Positions 46,596 through 58,165 of a DNA stretch of 64,000 nucleotides are shown here, one piece after another. Source of the DNA: Scalesia atractyloides. Its lineage: Eukaryota; Streptophyta; Magnoliopsida; Asterales; Asteraceae. The stretch lies in contig CAMTDV010000018.1 in assembly GCA_947069175.1 (NCBI GenBank), forward strand, positions 45,520,869 to 45,584,868. The letters run 5' to 3'. The notes under the pieces are model-generated. The model saw only the letters and a list, made by a program, of their open reading frames with translations. It made no database searches and was not told where the DNA came from. The number at the start of each line of letters is the position of its first letter. Within the stretch, counting starts at the first letter, position 1. Position numbers and translations under genes: made by a program.

Positions 46596-48075
46596 TCCAC
46601 ATTGGTTTGTAAATATTTTTCTACTTTAGAATTTTGTTAAAAACTAAAATCCAAAAAGATGTTTTTGATTTTAGGGGGAGAAATGTTAGAGAAAATACAA
46701 AAATATTCAAAAATTTTAAAATCCAAAAACATTGAAAAAATTCAAAATATACAAAAACATTAAAAAAGACAAAAAGAATTCAGTGTCATAAAAGGAAATG
46801 ATAGTACATCAGTGGACTATCAGAGTATGCTAAAGAATTGTAACATTTTAAAAGTGATAAACGAGTCCTACTGTGGATGTGTCGATAGGCTTAACACGTT
46901 CAGTAAATTGTTTTCGAGATATAAACTAAATTTTACAATTGCTTAATATTGTGGATTAACATATCTTGGATATATGGACTTAGTACTCCGAAATTTCGTT
47001 TGAAAGATTGCCTGATTCTGAGATACGAGGTCTTTATTGATAGTTTATATATGGGGAATTATACAAGTTCTTCTGATTTTGCGGAAACAATGGCCTAGAA
47101 CTTCTATAATACTTTTGCTTTAAACCCCCAAGTTGCATGCAATACTGAAAAGTATCAAAAGATATAATCATATGCAATGATAAAAAGATTCCTTAAGTGG
47201 AACACACCTTAAAGACGAGCCTTCTTGTCTTTATCTATACGGTAGTACTAACCTGAGCTCTCAAGGACTCGCACAACCCAGATACATATATCAATTACGC
47301 TATATTCACCTGTAAGATGAAATCAAGGGAATCTGGATACGGGAGTATATTCAAGAAGTGGGAACCACAGATTAGTCAAGTTTTCATGAATTCCACCTAA
47401 ACATATCTTGAAACAGTTGAAAATGTGGTAAAGCTTAAGTGGACAAACATATCGACAATCTAGGTAAACGAGTTTAAAACTTAAAGTCGGTTAAAGGTCA
47501 ACGGTACTGATGATATGTCTCAATCAACTGATATGATCCTTAGACACGAATTCACAAAAATATGTTTGTAAATATGTTTGTACATAGTTTACATTGCTTA
47601 TTTCATAATATTTCAGCTTTACAGATTAAAATCAAAAAGATTTTCGGTGAGTTTTAGCATAAACTTACAAAAATACAAAAAGATTTTATTTCTACATTGT
47701 TTTCAGCAAACCAATGTTGGAGAACGGATCTTCGAAGTCTGGTAAGGTGCTAGAACTGGTGGGAATTTCTTTGACAACGGGCTGGAAGCTAATCTGTTAA
47801 TCTGAAAAGTCAAAACGATGAAAAGTTCCTTAATTTGAAATGAAAAGTCAAAACGATGAAAAGTTCATTAATTTGAAACTTTGATTTTGAAAATTTCAAC
47901 AGTTTGTTCGTAACGGGTCAAACCGGGGTCGTTAACTTGGACTCGGCAGATAAATTGGTTAACCAAGGTCATTAGCTTGGACTTGGTCAACTGAATGGCT
48001 TTTCATAACTAATAAAAAGTTGGAAAGTTCAGGGGTTAAAAATGAAAATTTGAAAAAGTTTAAATTTGTGGTTTG
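46596..48075 (+). other. E6 noncoding stretch after pol
   Basis: No ORF worth calling. TTTTAGGGGGAGAAA (46670-46684) close to the pol stop resembles a polypurine tract used by elements that lack a third ORF. The AAAAACA-rich stretch and the segments shared with E2 and E4 follow. An imperfect direct repeat (aaaagtcaaaacgatgaaaagttc) occurs twice near 47805 and 47845. Confidence 0.7.
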
Positions 48076-48225
48076 GCAAGTTCGGCCGAACTTGCAGATG
48101 GCTGATTGTTATTTTTAATAAGTTCGCTTGAACATTGTTGGGTTTTAGTAATGGGCTTTGCATGTTCGCCCGAACTTACCTCGGTATAAATACTTAAGTA
48201 AGTTCGGCCGAACTCACTTCTGCAC
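48076..48225 (+). promoter_or_regulatory. Probable internal promoter for the E6 third ORF
   Basis: Palindromes at 48076-48095 (perfect GCAAGTTCG arms), near 48120 and at 48161-48178 precede TATAAATA at 48185-48192; another follows at about 48196-48218. This is the same order and spacing as in the LTR, where palindromes end about 10-20 bp before TATAAATA. E2 has a TATA-like box at the homologous place. A start site about 30 bp downstream would leave roughly 120 nt before the probable first ATG at 48340. Inference from layout; no transcript evidence. Confidence 0.55.
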
Positions 48226-48339
48226 AAACCTAATATCTGGGCGAACTTGAACTCGAGAGCTTTTGAGCGAAATTGACACTTTTGAGTCGTTATTCTGCCC
48301 GATTGTAGTCCATTTTTGGTGATTTACCCACCAATTACC

Positions 48340-51300
48340 ATGGCTGAGATGAGACATTGGAGTTTAATCAGTGTTTAAACCTTAAACTAACCGAACGGAT
48401 CTGAAAAGTTTAAAATCTGATAGTTATAGGTGTTGTTGGATAAAATTGAACATAAATCCTTAATCCACACATAAAATCGACCGGGTAACTTGTTTTGATT
48501 AGAAAAGAAACGACTGATTGAATGTGTTGAACAAGTTTGGATTTTGGGGAAGACGACAAGTTCGACCGAACTTGCATCAAAATCCACTAAGAAACTAATT
48601 CATGTTCGACCGGACTTGTCCAAAACTAAATAAAAGGAAATGAGACATCTTTGACCGAACTTAGTTGTTAAAATCTGAAAAGAATGTAAGTTCGCCCGAA
48701 CTTACATTTGAAAATGTTGAACATGTTTGTCACATGTTCGGGCGAACTTTTTAAAATCAGAATGTATAACACCTAATCAAGTTTGCCCGAACTTGATTAA
48801 AAGTGTTAGAAAGTTTTGGTGATTTTTCTCGATAAGCGTACTAATTGTTTTATGACGTTTTTCAGGCACAGGTTCCAGCACGAGTAATCTCTGTTGAGTT
48901 TTCAAAGACTCACAATACGTGCATCACGCTTGATAAAACGATCTGTCCGTCATTGAAGGAGTATGACAGTATTTTGAAGTTTCTAGAGGATAGTCATATT
49001 CGCCAAGCAATTACAGAGCGCACAGTGTCGTATCGATCACATGTTGTTCATTTCTGGATGAATGCGAGTTTAAGTGCTGATGAGAAGACAATCTCTTCTA
49101 CAGTGCAAGTGGGCAATGAAGTTAAGCCGATCAGCGTGACTGAAGATGATATTCGAAGAATTTTGCATTTCAACGATAAAGAAGATTATCCGATTCATCT
49201 AAACGAAAAGATGGTCCGTGGATGTTTCTTTCGCATGGGCTACAAAGGAAGTGTAAACAAACCAACGTTGAAGAAAGGGGAAGTGCCAAACTCCTATAAG
49301 CTTCTGATGCATGCTCTAAATCACACATTCAGCCATCGTAAAGCCGGGTTAGATGATGTGCAAGATTATTTTGCTAGCATGGCAACGACGCTTATATTCT
49401 GGAAAATCCATTTAATGTTTCGAAGTTAGTTCACTCACATGTCGAAGAACATGGAAGATTCAAGATTGTGTCTGTATCCGAGGTTTATACAGATGTTAAT
49501 TGACGAAAAATATCCTAACATTGCACGGATCCAAATGATGTGCTTTATCTAGTTCATCTTGATGAAACGACTGTGAAGAAGCTTATCAAGTTCCAAAAGC
49601 AAGCTTCAGCTCCTGTTGCGAAACCAGTGTTTGGAGCTATAAAAGATTCAAATTATGTCTCGCCACCTGATAACAAATGGAGAAAGGATGGTAGTGATGA
49701 CAAGAAAGAGCTTAAAGCTGAGCAAGAATGGTTTAAAGAATTCAAACCAAAGGCAAGGAGCGAATGGTTCTTAAAGGCAGAAGATGATAAGCCTAAAAAG
49801 AAACGTGGTGCAAAGGAAGTTGCAACTATGCTTGTCGATGAAGAAGAATCTGAAAATGTTGAAGCAGTTGCTGGATCGAGCGCTTCAGTTGTATTGAAAG
49901 TCAAGAAACTGTAAAGTCAACTCAAGAAAAGGTGATTTCTGCTACTTTTGAGAATGAAGAATCTGATGAAGAAGTTCCTGCCAAAGATCCAAAAAAGACT
50001 GAGGCAGAGATTAGAGCAGAAAAGGAAAGAAAGTTAGATGCAGATTTTGATCCGAATACTGAAAAAGAATCTGAGAGGAGAGGCCAAAGAAAAAGTCTAA
50101 ACGTACAAAGTCTCCAGCAATCGAAATCTCTAAAAAGACTACAGGGTCACCTCATACTAAAGGGAAACGAAAAGCAAAGAAAGCTCAGAAAGCTGTGAGC
50201 AAGAGATACAAGAGTAAGGTGAAAAGCATAGAAGCCACACAAGAACCTTCTGGTGCTCAGGAGAAAGGAGCCACACAAGAACCTCCTGTTATTGTTCATG
50301 TCGAAGCTGAAAGGACAGGAGTTACACAATAACCTCCTGTGTCTGGATTTGTTGAAGTTCCTATTGTTGAATCTCCTATTGATCCAAAGACTTCTATTCC
50401 TGATAGTTCTACACCTAAGATGTCAACACCGAAAACTACAACTGCGAAAGAATCAACACCAAAGACACCAAGGGGAAATCTGTTTGGTGATATGCCACAT
50501 GGTCCAATCAGTCTCGAAGACTTGGATGCATTTTTCCCAGAATCTAATGTTGAGATGCTAGAGAAACGTGTAAAGGTGTTAGAAGAAAAAGTGGCACAGA
50601 ATGAAGTCGAGAAAGCTAAGCTTATTCAGAAGATAAATCAAAGTGCTGTTGAGAAAGAAATGTTAGACGACGAAGTGAAGGTGTTAGAAAATGAACGTGA
50701 GTATTTCAAAGCACTAATTGAGAGTTTGCAAGACGCAAACTGAAATAACTGATCTAAAGACTATTCAAGCATTGAACGATCAAAGATTCAACAAATTGCA
50801 GAAAGTGTTAGCAAACAATCTGAATATTGATTTCATTGCTGAATACAATCGTCTGGATCGTCAAGAAGAAAAAGAGCGTGCTGAGAAAGAGTTAACTGGA
50901 AGTGGTAAAGGAAAGCAGGTTGAGGGTGAAGCCCCTAAATCTTCTGTTGAAAAATCTTCTGATGTTCCTGAGAAACCAATTGAAGATGTTTGAAAGCTTC
51001 TGAATCTGATATCCAAAAGGTTGACGAATCTGTCAAGCCTTCTGATCCTGTTATTGTTTCTGAAGGAAAAGGCAATGAAGAAGCTTAAAAAGATAAGAAT
51101 GAAGAGGAAGAGGAAGAAGGTTATGAGGATTGGAATGTTAGGGATGATGAAGATGATTTTGATCAAGGTGATGATGATTTTGATCAGGGAGGTACAGGTT
51201 TAAAGATCAATGAAGCCAAAGTATCTGATGAGTTTAATTTTTCTGATCTTATGAACGGTGAGTCAAATAGGATGGAAGATAAAAGCCAGGGGGAGTCAGG

Positions 51301-52462
51301 GCCCATCTGATGAATATATTGATTTGTTAGATATTGATCGTTCTGCGAAGCCTGTGTCTGCAGTACCTACGAAGCCTTTGATACTAATGTTGGAACATAA
51401 TGTGAAAGAAGGTGAGTTTGTACATAATTACTTAAAAGAAGATCTGGCGAAACTAGTTGAAGTTGAAGCTGAGAACTTAGAGTTTGATTTTGAGGAAGTC
51501 ATGAACGTAAGTCCTGGTTCAAGGAGATGCCTCGTGAACGTAAGTTTCGACGTCCACTAGCATTCTTCACCAGAAATAAAGATATTTCTTTGGGAGATAT
51601 TATGAGTTGGGGTTGGTTTAAAGAGATAAACGTATATGCAATCAAAAGGGAATTTGGAGTGCAATACTTCAGATATCTTGTTGATTTCAAGACTTTGACA
51701 TATTGGGATATGGAAGAGTTGGTACAAATAGTGAATGTTACTTATCATATGAAGACAACAGATCAGTTGTTGTGGAAGATGATTAAGTACGAAGCTGGTA
51801 AAGGTTGGAATCGCTGGAAGCCGTTAATTCCAAGACGAAGAGTTAAGATCAATAAGGTTACCGGGGAAAAGGACATAACTTTAATTATGAAACGTCCTAG
51901 AGCCATGAGGAATATGCCACTTATGCCGATCGAACATAACTTCTATCCTTTATTCAAGTGGTGGCAGATAGATCCAGCTACGTGTGAAGTAATGATTGTG
52001 TTAAAATTTGAAGATCATCTGGATATTGCTAAAGAACGAGTTGAAGTGATGGGTCATCAGGGTATGAGAGGTTTGTGGAGGACGATAAGGATTCTAGATC
52101 CTATGTCTAGATTGTTGGTTAACTGCTCGAGAGAAGATATAAAATGCCTTTTCTACAGCAAGATTGTTTTTGAAGAAAGAGAAAAGGTAGAAGCAATGCA
52201 GTATCAGAAAGTTGTTAACGTTTGCTATGCACATGAAATAAATTCTGGAAAAATGTGGCAGACGAAGTGGAGGGATCTGGAGAGAGTTGAGTTTCTAAAA
52301 GAAGAAACCAGAAATGAGGCGATCAAAGAAAAAAAAGCGGTAAGGCAAAGTTCGCTAAGAATGGCTAACTTTAAAAGACCACCGCCAACTGATCAAACGC
52401 CTGATCCAAAACAAGAACCACGAAGGAAGCCATTCAAGAACTTCTTCGGTCGGGTACGTTAA
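48340..52462 (+). pseudogene. E6 third ORF (function unknown), with probable intron, broken
   Basis: Probable exon 1 is ATGGCTGAG (48340-48348); its donor is mutated to AT here but is GTGAGA in E2. The acceptor TTTTTCAG ends at 48865, and exon 2 begins GCACAGGTTCCAGCA in the right phase (MAE-AQVPARVISVEF). N-terminal domain 48866-49429: CITLDKTICPSLKEYDSILKFL, TERTVSYRSHVVHFW, FFRMGYKGS, LKKGEVPNSYKLLMHAL. Then charged linkers (49540-50198), a Thr/Pro/Lys linker (50339-50480), a coiled coil with heptad-like LEKRVKVLEEKV (50530-50860), an acidic stretch, and the C-terminal domain 51527-52462 (311 codons) with RPLAFFTRNKDISLGDIMSWGWF, WWQIDPATCEVMIV and TDQTPDPKQEPRRKPF. Several frameshifts separate the parts. 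No transmembrane segment was seen, so an envelope role is not supported. Confidence 0.75.
48557..48799. repeat. Six palindromes inside the probable intron of the E6 third ORF
   Basis: Centres near 48565, 48609, 48654, 48695, 48741 and 48786 (spacings 44, 45, 41, 46, 45). 48557-48574 is perfect (CAAGTTCG arms). 48683-48708 is perfect with 12-nt arms AATGTAAGTTCG around CC. 48774-48799 has arms TAATCAAGTTTG / CGAACTTGATTA with one mismatch. Confidence 0.93.
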
Positions 52463-52510
52463 TGTTTATAAGAAGACAGAGGTTTTGAAGACTGATACAA
52501 GACAAAGACT

Positions 52511-52526
52511 ATATCCAAGGGGAGTC
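52511..52526 (+). other. E6 polypurine tract
   Basis: ATATCCAAGGGGAGTC directly before the 3' LTR, matching the E2 and E5 tracts. Confidence 0.9.
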
Positions 52527-52946
52527 TGTTGGTGCATAATGTCTATATCTTAGTCTTATATTGAGTCTGTATTGTATAGAGCTGAATAGGCTAGGTATAT
52601 AAAGTATTTATGTATGTTGTAGCCAAGTTCGCCCATAATGTGCATGTATAAGCATGTTCGGCCGAACTTGCATAGGCAAGCTCGGGCGAACTTGTGTTCC
52701 TAGGGCCGAACTTGTGTTCCTAGGGCCGAACTTGTGCATCTATAAATACCTAGCTAGCCTACTTCATTTGTAACTTTAGCATTTCAGAGGCGAAGCTCTG
52801 TCAGTTTGTAACCAGAACGTTTGATCTATAAAACTGACGTTTGACTGCTTAATTCTTGTCTATTGGTAAACACGACGTAATATTTCCGCTATTATGGACA
52901 TTAGATATCAAATTTAGGTTCCTAAGCATCGAGGATCGGTCCTACA
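52527..52946 (+). repeat. E6 3' LTR (420 bp)
   Basis: Starts TGTTGGTGCATAATGTC and ends GGATCGGTCCTACA. TATAAATA is at 52741-52748. It is 20 bp longer than its relatives because cgaacttgtgttcctagggc is tandemly duplicated (52687-52706, 52707-52726), adding one half-palindrome just upstream of the TATA box. Confidence 0.94.
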
Positions 52947-53366
52947 TTTATTAAGCGTATTGGCGATTTCCTTGCATCGTTAGCGGGTTGGTAAACTGGC
53001 GGGTAATTGATGCAAACAAACGGGTTATTAGGTGGCATAGTGAATCTTAAAAAACTATCCTTAATAATTAACCAAATTCATTAATTCCGATGCCTTGTCT
53101 ATGTGGTGTTCTGAATTGGTAAACAAGTTTTGATGATAAACGGGTAATTAGGATTCCGGGTGGAAGTTATCTTTCTCATATTGATTACAACTCTTTAATT
53201 TAGTTTTCATGTTTTTCTAAACAATCAATCAAATTCCCCCAAGTTAGTTAATTTAGTTCTTAGTCAAAAATCTTTACACTGACCACAAATTCCTCGTGGA
53301 TTCGATACCCTACTTACGCTATCTACGTAGTTTAAATAGGTTTTTGATTAGCCCACGACAGCTACA
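52947..53366 (+). repeat. E7 5' LTR, 3' part only
   Basis: The stretch with cctcgtggattcgatacc, ccctacttacgctatctacg and a tail ending in gctaca resembles Athila LTR ends and precedes the primer-binding site by six bases. The beginning is missing; the E6 LTR lies directly against it. Confidence 0.65.
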
Positions 53367-53372
53367 TAAAAA

Positions 53373-53390
53373 TGGCGCCGTTGCCGGGGA
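53373..53390 (+). other. E7 primer-binding site
   Basis: TGGCGCCGTTGCCGGGGA, the sequence typical of Athila elements (complementary to tRNA-Asp, from memory). Confidence 0.9.
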
Positions 53391-53525
53391 GTTCGTGCGC
53401 TTAGTGTTAGTTTAGATTAGTTGTTTTTCTTGTTCTCTAAAAATCATAAAAATCCAAAAATATTTCCTTTTTTTTGTTTTTACGCGCATCTTTCTTGTTT
53501 GCTTATGTGCAGGTGACTCAGTTGC

Positions 53526-55956
53526 ATGCATACCAGGTTTTTAGGAAAGTCTTCACCACTACTTTTCGACCCCGAAATTGAGAAGACTGCTAGGCAAAAT
53601 CTGCTCCTCAGATCAGCTTTAAAAGGAAAAGCAACAATTCAGAATATGGACCCACCAGAAACTCAATCAACCCCACAACAACAAACTTCACACCAAGAGC
53701 CAATTACGGAGATGCCACCAATGCCACCTCCCCTGTACCCAATTCAAACTCAACAACAACAAACTTCACCCATGGAACCACTATCCAGTTCCACCACCCA
53801 ACCAACTGCTGCTCCAACTGGAGATTTCCACATTATTGGGGCAACAACTTACCCGTTAGAAAGCCGAATATCACCATAGCCAAAGCCGTTGCGAGCTGTG
53901 ACTCAGCCAAATGTAGTTCCACATCTGAATCGGTCGGGTGTGATGTTTGAGCCGGTTGAAAATAGAGCAAGAACTGGAACTTGGGAAGATGGGTATGGAG
54001 ATCAAGTATGGGGCACAAATGAAGGGTACATGGGTTATCAAGGAGGTATGCAACATCAGGAATTTACTCAGGCTCAACCATTATTTCAGCAGAGACAGCC
54101 TCGAGGTGGGGAAGGGTATTACACCCCACCACCAATTCAGCGAGCACCGGTAGCTCTACGTTATCCACAGAGGGATCCCAAATTTCCGGATCCCAACATT
54201 CGAGGAGTTGAGAGTCACTTTCGGCCGCAAATTGCGGAACACTCTTCACCGATTGTTATGCCGGTTGCACAAGGTAATTTGGATAGATCGTTTGAAGCGA
54301 AACCACATATTTTGAACATGCTCCCTACTTTTCATGGGAAAGCTATCGAGGAGCCTTATGCGAACATCGCAGAGTTCGAATCAGTGTGTAGTATGATTGG
54401 GGGACATGGGTTAACGCCGGATCAGGTAAAGTTGGTGTTATTTCAGTTTTCGTTGAAGGATTCGGCACGTGACTGGTTTGTATCTTTGCCCTACGCAAGT
54501 ATCCACACTTGGCAAGAGATGCAACAACAATTTTTGGAAGAGTACTATACGCCACAACGAGCCAAGATGGGGAGAGTGGCCATTAGGGAATTTCAGCAAC
54601 TTCCGGGTGAGTTGTTGTATGAGTCGTGGAAGCGGTTTAACCAGTTGCTTTGAAATTGCCCTCATCATTGTATACCAAGATGGGAGTTAATCACTGCTTT
54701 TCACGATGGGATGTCTAATGAGGATAGACGTGATATTAAGGCCATAACCGGTGGAACTTCCATGAGGAATCACGTAGATGTGGATTGGGATTACTTGGAG
54801 ATTTGTGCGGGGGATTCAAAAAGACAAGCACAAGCTGATCGTACAAAGAAGTATTCAACTATTTGGTCGACTAGTGTGGGTACTTCTTCTACATCTAGAG
54901 TTGCTCAGTTGGAAAGGGAAAAAGAGGAGTTGGAGAAGCAGCTTGCAAAATTTAAAGGTTTAGACAGTGGTAGAGATGCATTGCATGCTGCGCAAACCCT
55001 TCCGGTTTGTGGTAGTTGTAACGATTTGGGCCATACTTTGACTGAATGCCCGGGTACATTTGTTGCGGCCGAGGAGGATGTTAACATGGTTTAAGGCGAA
55101 CAAAAGAATTATGATATGAATGCTAAAACATATCATCCAGGTTTGCGTAATCACCCGAATTTTAGATACGGTAATACTACTAACTAGTTGAATCCTAATT
55201 TTCAGGTACCGAATCAAGGAAGTCAACCTATCAGAGCCGTCAAGCAAATTACAACTTAAATTACAATCAAGGGAGTTACAATCGAGGGAATCAAAGGAAT
55301 TATTCGCAAGGCCAAGAGTAGAACAAGGCAAGCAACAACAATGACGTATCTAATGGCGAGATTATGGAGCTCTTAAAGCAAATCAAGAAGGATCAAAAGT
55401 TGCAAGCCAAGTCGCATCAAGCTTTGGAGAAGCAAGTAGCTCAGTTGGCAGTTGAAGTGGCAAAAATGGAAGGAATGATATGGGCCGGTTGCCCAGTGTC
55501 ACCATGAAGAACCCCCAACATCAAGGGAGCTCATCTAATGCCAGAATTAATCAGGTAAGTGTTCTTCGTTCTGGAAAAGTTTATTATAATCAGGTTGGGA
55601 ATCCTCCACCGTTTGTCGATAGTTTGGTGGAGGAAGTTGATGAGGATCATGAGTCAGATGCAGAACGGGAACCTATCAGCCCTATTCAAAATCAGGAATT
55701 AAATTTTCAAGAAAAACAAAATAGGGTAGTCGGAACTGAACCGGTTGATACGAAGGAAAAGGGTACGGAGGGTAATACCGTTCCGTTTCCCAAAGCTTTA
55801 ATCAACCCAGAAAAGAAGGTGGTAAATAAACGGGGCCCACAACAAGATGAGATGTGGGAAGTTTTTAAACAAGTGAAAATTAACCTCCCACTTTTAGATG
55901 CCATTAAACAGGTTCCGGCATATGCGAAGTACTTGAAAGAGTTGTGTACCCAATAA
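53526..55956 (+). pseudogene. gag: E7 gag, broken
   Basis: Starts MHTRFLGKSSPLLFDPEIEK at 53526, Pro/Gln/Thr-rich, stop at 53877. Frame 53889-54653 holds the retrotransposon gag domain (LPTFHGKAIEEPYANIAEF, LFQFSLKDSARDWFVSLP, QQQFLEEYYT). Frame 54711-55094 gives a coiled coil (QLEREKEELEKQLAKF) and a CCHC knuckle CGSCNDLGHTLTEC (55008-55050). Stops and shifts follow. Frame 55480-55956 carries LRSGKVYYNQ and FKQVKINLPLLDAIKQVPAYAKYLKEL, which lead into protease in Athila polyproteins. Confidence 0.85.
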
Positions 55957-56039
55957 CGACACAATAAATTTCCAAGGAAAATTGCTTTAACCGAAAAAGT
56001 GAGTGTCGTTTTGTCGGGGACCTCCCACCGAGACTTAGA

Positions 56040-58165
56040 GATCCCGGTGCCCCGTTAATACCTATTCAAGTGGGTGATTTTAAGATGAGTCGGGCACTGT
56101 TGGATTTGGGAGCTAGTGTTAGCATTCTTCCGGGGAGTTTATACGATCAATACGATTTTGGCCCTTTGAAGCAAGCCGACACCACTATGGTGTTGGCCGA
56201 TTTGACGTTAAAACTACCCCGGGGGATTTTGCGTGATGTCATAGTTAAGGTAGAGGAATTCTATTACCCGGTTGACTTTTTGGTTCTTGATTATGTGCAA
56301 ATTAAAAACACTAAACAACCTAATGTCATACTTGGTAGACCATTTTAGCGACTGCTAACGCATTGATCGATTGTAGGAATGGTACTGTTGACATCACGTT
56401 TGGTAATCGTAAAGTTCGTTTAAATGCTTTTTCTCATGCATCTAATTCTCCAGTCAATGATGAATGCTTCATGGCAGATATTGTTGACGGGTGTCACCCT
56501 CATGAGAGTGGTGATAGCGCTATAGAGACGTGTTTGTGTGTGACAGGGAGTTAGCAGAAGTTGAGCTAGAGTTGGAGTATGCAGAAGAAGAGTTGGAGGC
56601 GATGGCGGCTAGAGATGTGAAGCCAAGTTGGACACATCAAGTTGAGAGCTTATCGGATCAGATTGACACTCGATTAAAGCCGTCTCTTGAATCACCACCA
56701 CAAGTTGAGTTGAGACGTTACCGAAGCATTTGAAGTATGCCTTCGTGGGTGATAACAACACATTACCGGTAATTATTGCTTCCAATCTGAACAGGAAAAA
56801 TCTTTAATGGAAGTATTGGTAGCCAACCGGGCTGCAATTGGGTGGACGATTGCGGATCTAAAGGGGATTAGTCCATCCATCATCATGCACAAGATTATTA
56901 CGGATGAGGGAGCAAAACCAGCTCGAGATCAGCAGTGAAGGTTGAACCGAACATGCGGGAAGTTGTGAAGAAGCAAGTTTTGAAGTGGTTGGATGCCGGG
57001 ATCATCTGTCCAATCTCAGACAGCACTTGGGTGAGTCCAACTCAGACAGTACCCAAAAAGGCGGGCATCCAAATTGTGTTAGGTTAGGATGGTAAGGAAG
57101 TAGCCACCCGACCGGTAACCGGGTGGAGGATTTGTATTGATTATAGAAAATTGAATGTAGCTACATCAAAGGATCATTTTCCGTTACCATTCATTGATCA
57201 GATTGTGGAAAAGCTAGCAGGTCAGAAATATTACTGTTTTTTAGATGGTTACTCAGGTTATAATCAGATAGCGATACATCCTGACGATCAACAAAATACC
57301 ACATTTACCTGTCCGTATGGTACTTTTGCATTTAGGTGAATGCCATTCGGATTATGTAATGCCCCGGCCACCTTCCAAAGGTGTATGATGAGTATCTTTT
57401 CAGATATGGTCGGGGAGTCTTTGGGGATTTTCATGGATGACTTCTCGATTTTCGGCACATCTTTTGAGGCATGTTTGGAACAATTGACCCGTGTGCTAAA
57501 AAGATGTGTTGAAACAAACCTGGTACTCAGTTGGGAAAAGAGTCACTTCATGGTACAGGAGGGCATCGTGTTGGGACACGTTGTCTCGAGTAAAGGGATG
57601 GAAGTTTACCATGCTAAAATTAAACTAGTTTCCACATTACCACCTCCCACGAGTGTCAAAGGCGTTCGTTCCTTTGTTGGACACGCCGGTTTTTACAGAC
57701 GGTTCATCAAAAAATTTTCAGTAATCACCAAACCGTTATGTAACCTTTTGTTAAAAGATGTCCCATTCGTGTTTGATAAACATTGTAAGAAATCTTTTGA
57801 AACACTGAAACAAAAGTTAGTTGAGGCACCTATAATACAAACCCCTGATTGGTCACTTTCGTTTGAAATAATGTGTGATGCTAGTGACTATGCAGTAGGT
57901 GCAGTGTTGGGACAGACGGTGGACAAGAAACCGGTGGCGATATACTATGCGAGCAAGATGCATGCGGAAATTACACCACAACGGAGAAAGAGCTTCTAGC
58001 TGTTGTCTATGCTTTAGACAAATTTCGTTCTTATATTTGTCGTAGTAAAGTAATTGTGTTTTCTGACCATTCTGCTATCAGGTACCTCATGGAGAAGAAG
58101 GATGCTAAGCCACGGCTTATCAGATGGATCCTTCTGTTACAGGAATTTGACTTGGAGATCCAAGC
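56040..58165 (+). pseudogene. pol: E7 protease, reverse transcriptase and partial RNase H, broken
   Basis: Protease frame 56070-56348: ALLDLGASVSILP with the Asp of D-x-Gly present, and NVILGRPF at the end. The linker runs 56363-56733 with stops. Reverse transcriptase: WRICIDYRKLN (57120-57150), FCFLDGYSGYNQI, CPYGTFAFR, then TGA at 57337-57339 where CGA (Arg) is expected, MPFGLCNAPATFQRC, and FMDDFSIFG (57425-57460) with catalytic residues intact. RNase H begins IMCDASDYAVGAVLGQ (57865-57920); a small loss near 57965 shifts the frame. TTEKELLAVVYAL and FSDHSAIRYLMEKKD continue to LEIQ, where E8 sequence takes over. Confidence 0.87.

Larger units (their letters stand above)
41209..52946 (+). 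mobile_element. Large Ty1/copia element E6 with third ORF, 5' end missing
   Basis: On the plus strand: C-terminal gag, complete pol order, noncoding stretch, third ORF, polypurine tract and 3' LTR. It begins abruptly inside gag at GAAGAAGTTAATGCC; the 5' LTR, leader and the first third of gag are absent. The 3' LTR abuts the Athila-type LTR of E7, so E6 inserted there; the right target-site candidate is TTTAT (52947-52951). Sequence is closest to E1 and E5. Confidence 0.88.
52947..58165 (+). mobile_element. Ty3/gypsy Athila-type element E7, truncated at both ends
   Basis: Order on the plus strand: end of a 5' LTR, primer-binding site TGGCGCCGTTGCCGGGGA, gag, aspartic protease, reverse transcriptase and part of RNase H. 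The FMDDFSIFG and HFMVQEGIVLGH motifs and the gag start (LFDPEIEKTAR) fit the Athila lineage from memory. The upstream LTR part is cut by E6. RNase H is joined in frame to chromovirus sequence near 58165. Integrase, any envelope-like region and the 3' LTR are absent. Confidence 0.85.

Noticed and set aside
46670..46684. Second polypurine tract and hidden LTR after E6 pol
   Set aside because: TTTTAGGGGGAGAAA looks like a polypurine tract, but no TG...CA sequence resembling any LTR follows it; the real tract and LTR are at 52511-52946.
48866..52462. Envelope-like gene (as in SIRE elements)
   Set aside because: The position fits, but no signal peptide, membrane helix or glycoprotein-like features are visible; I call it a third ORF of unknown function.
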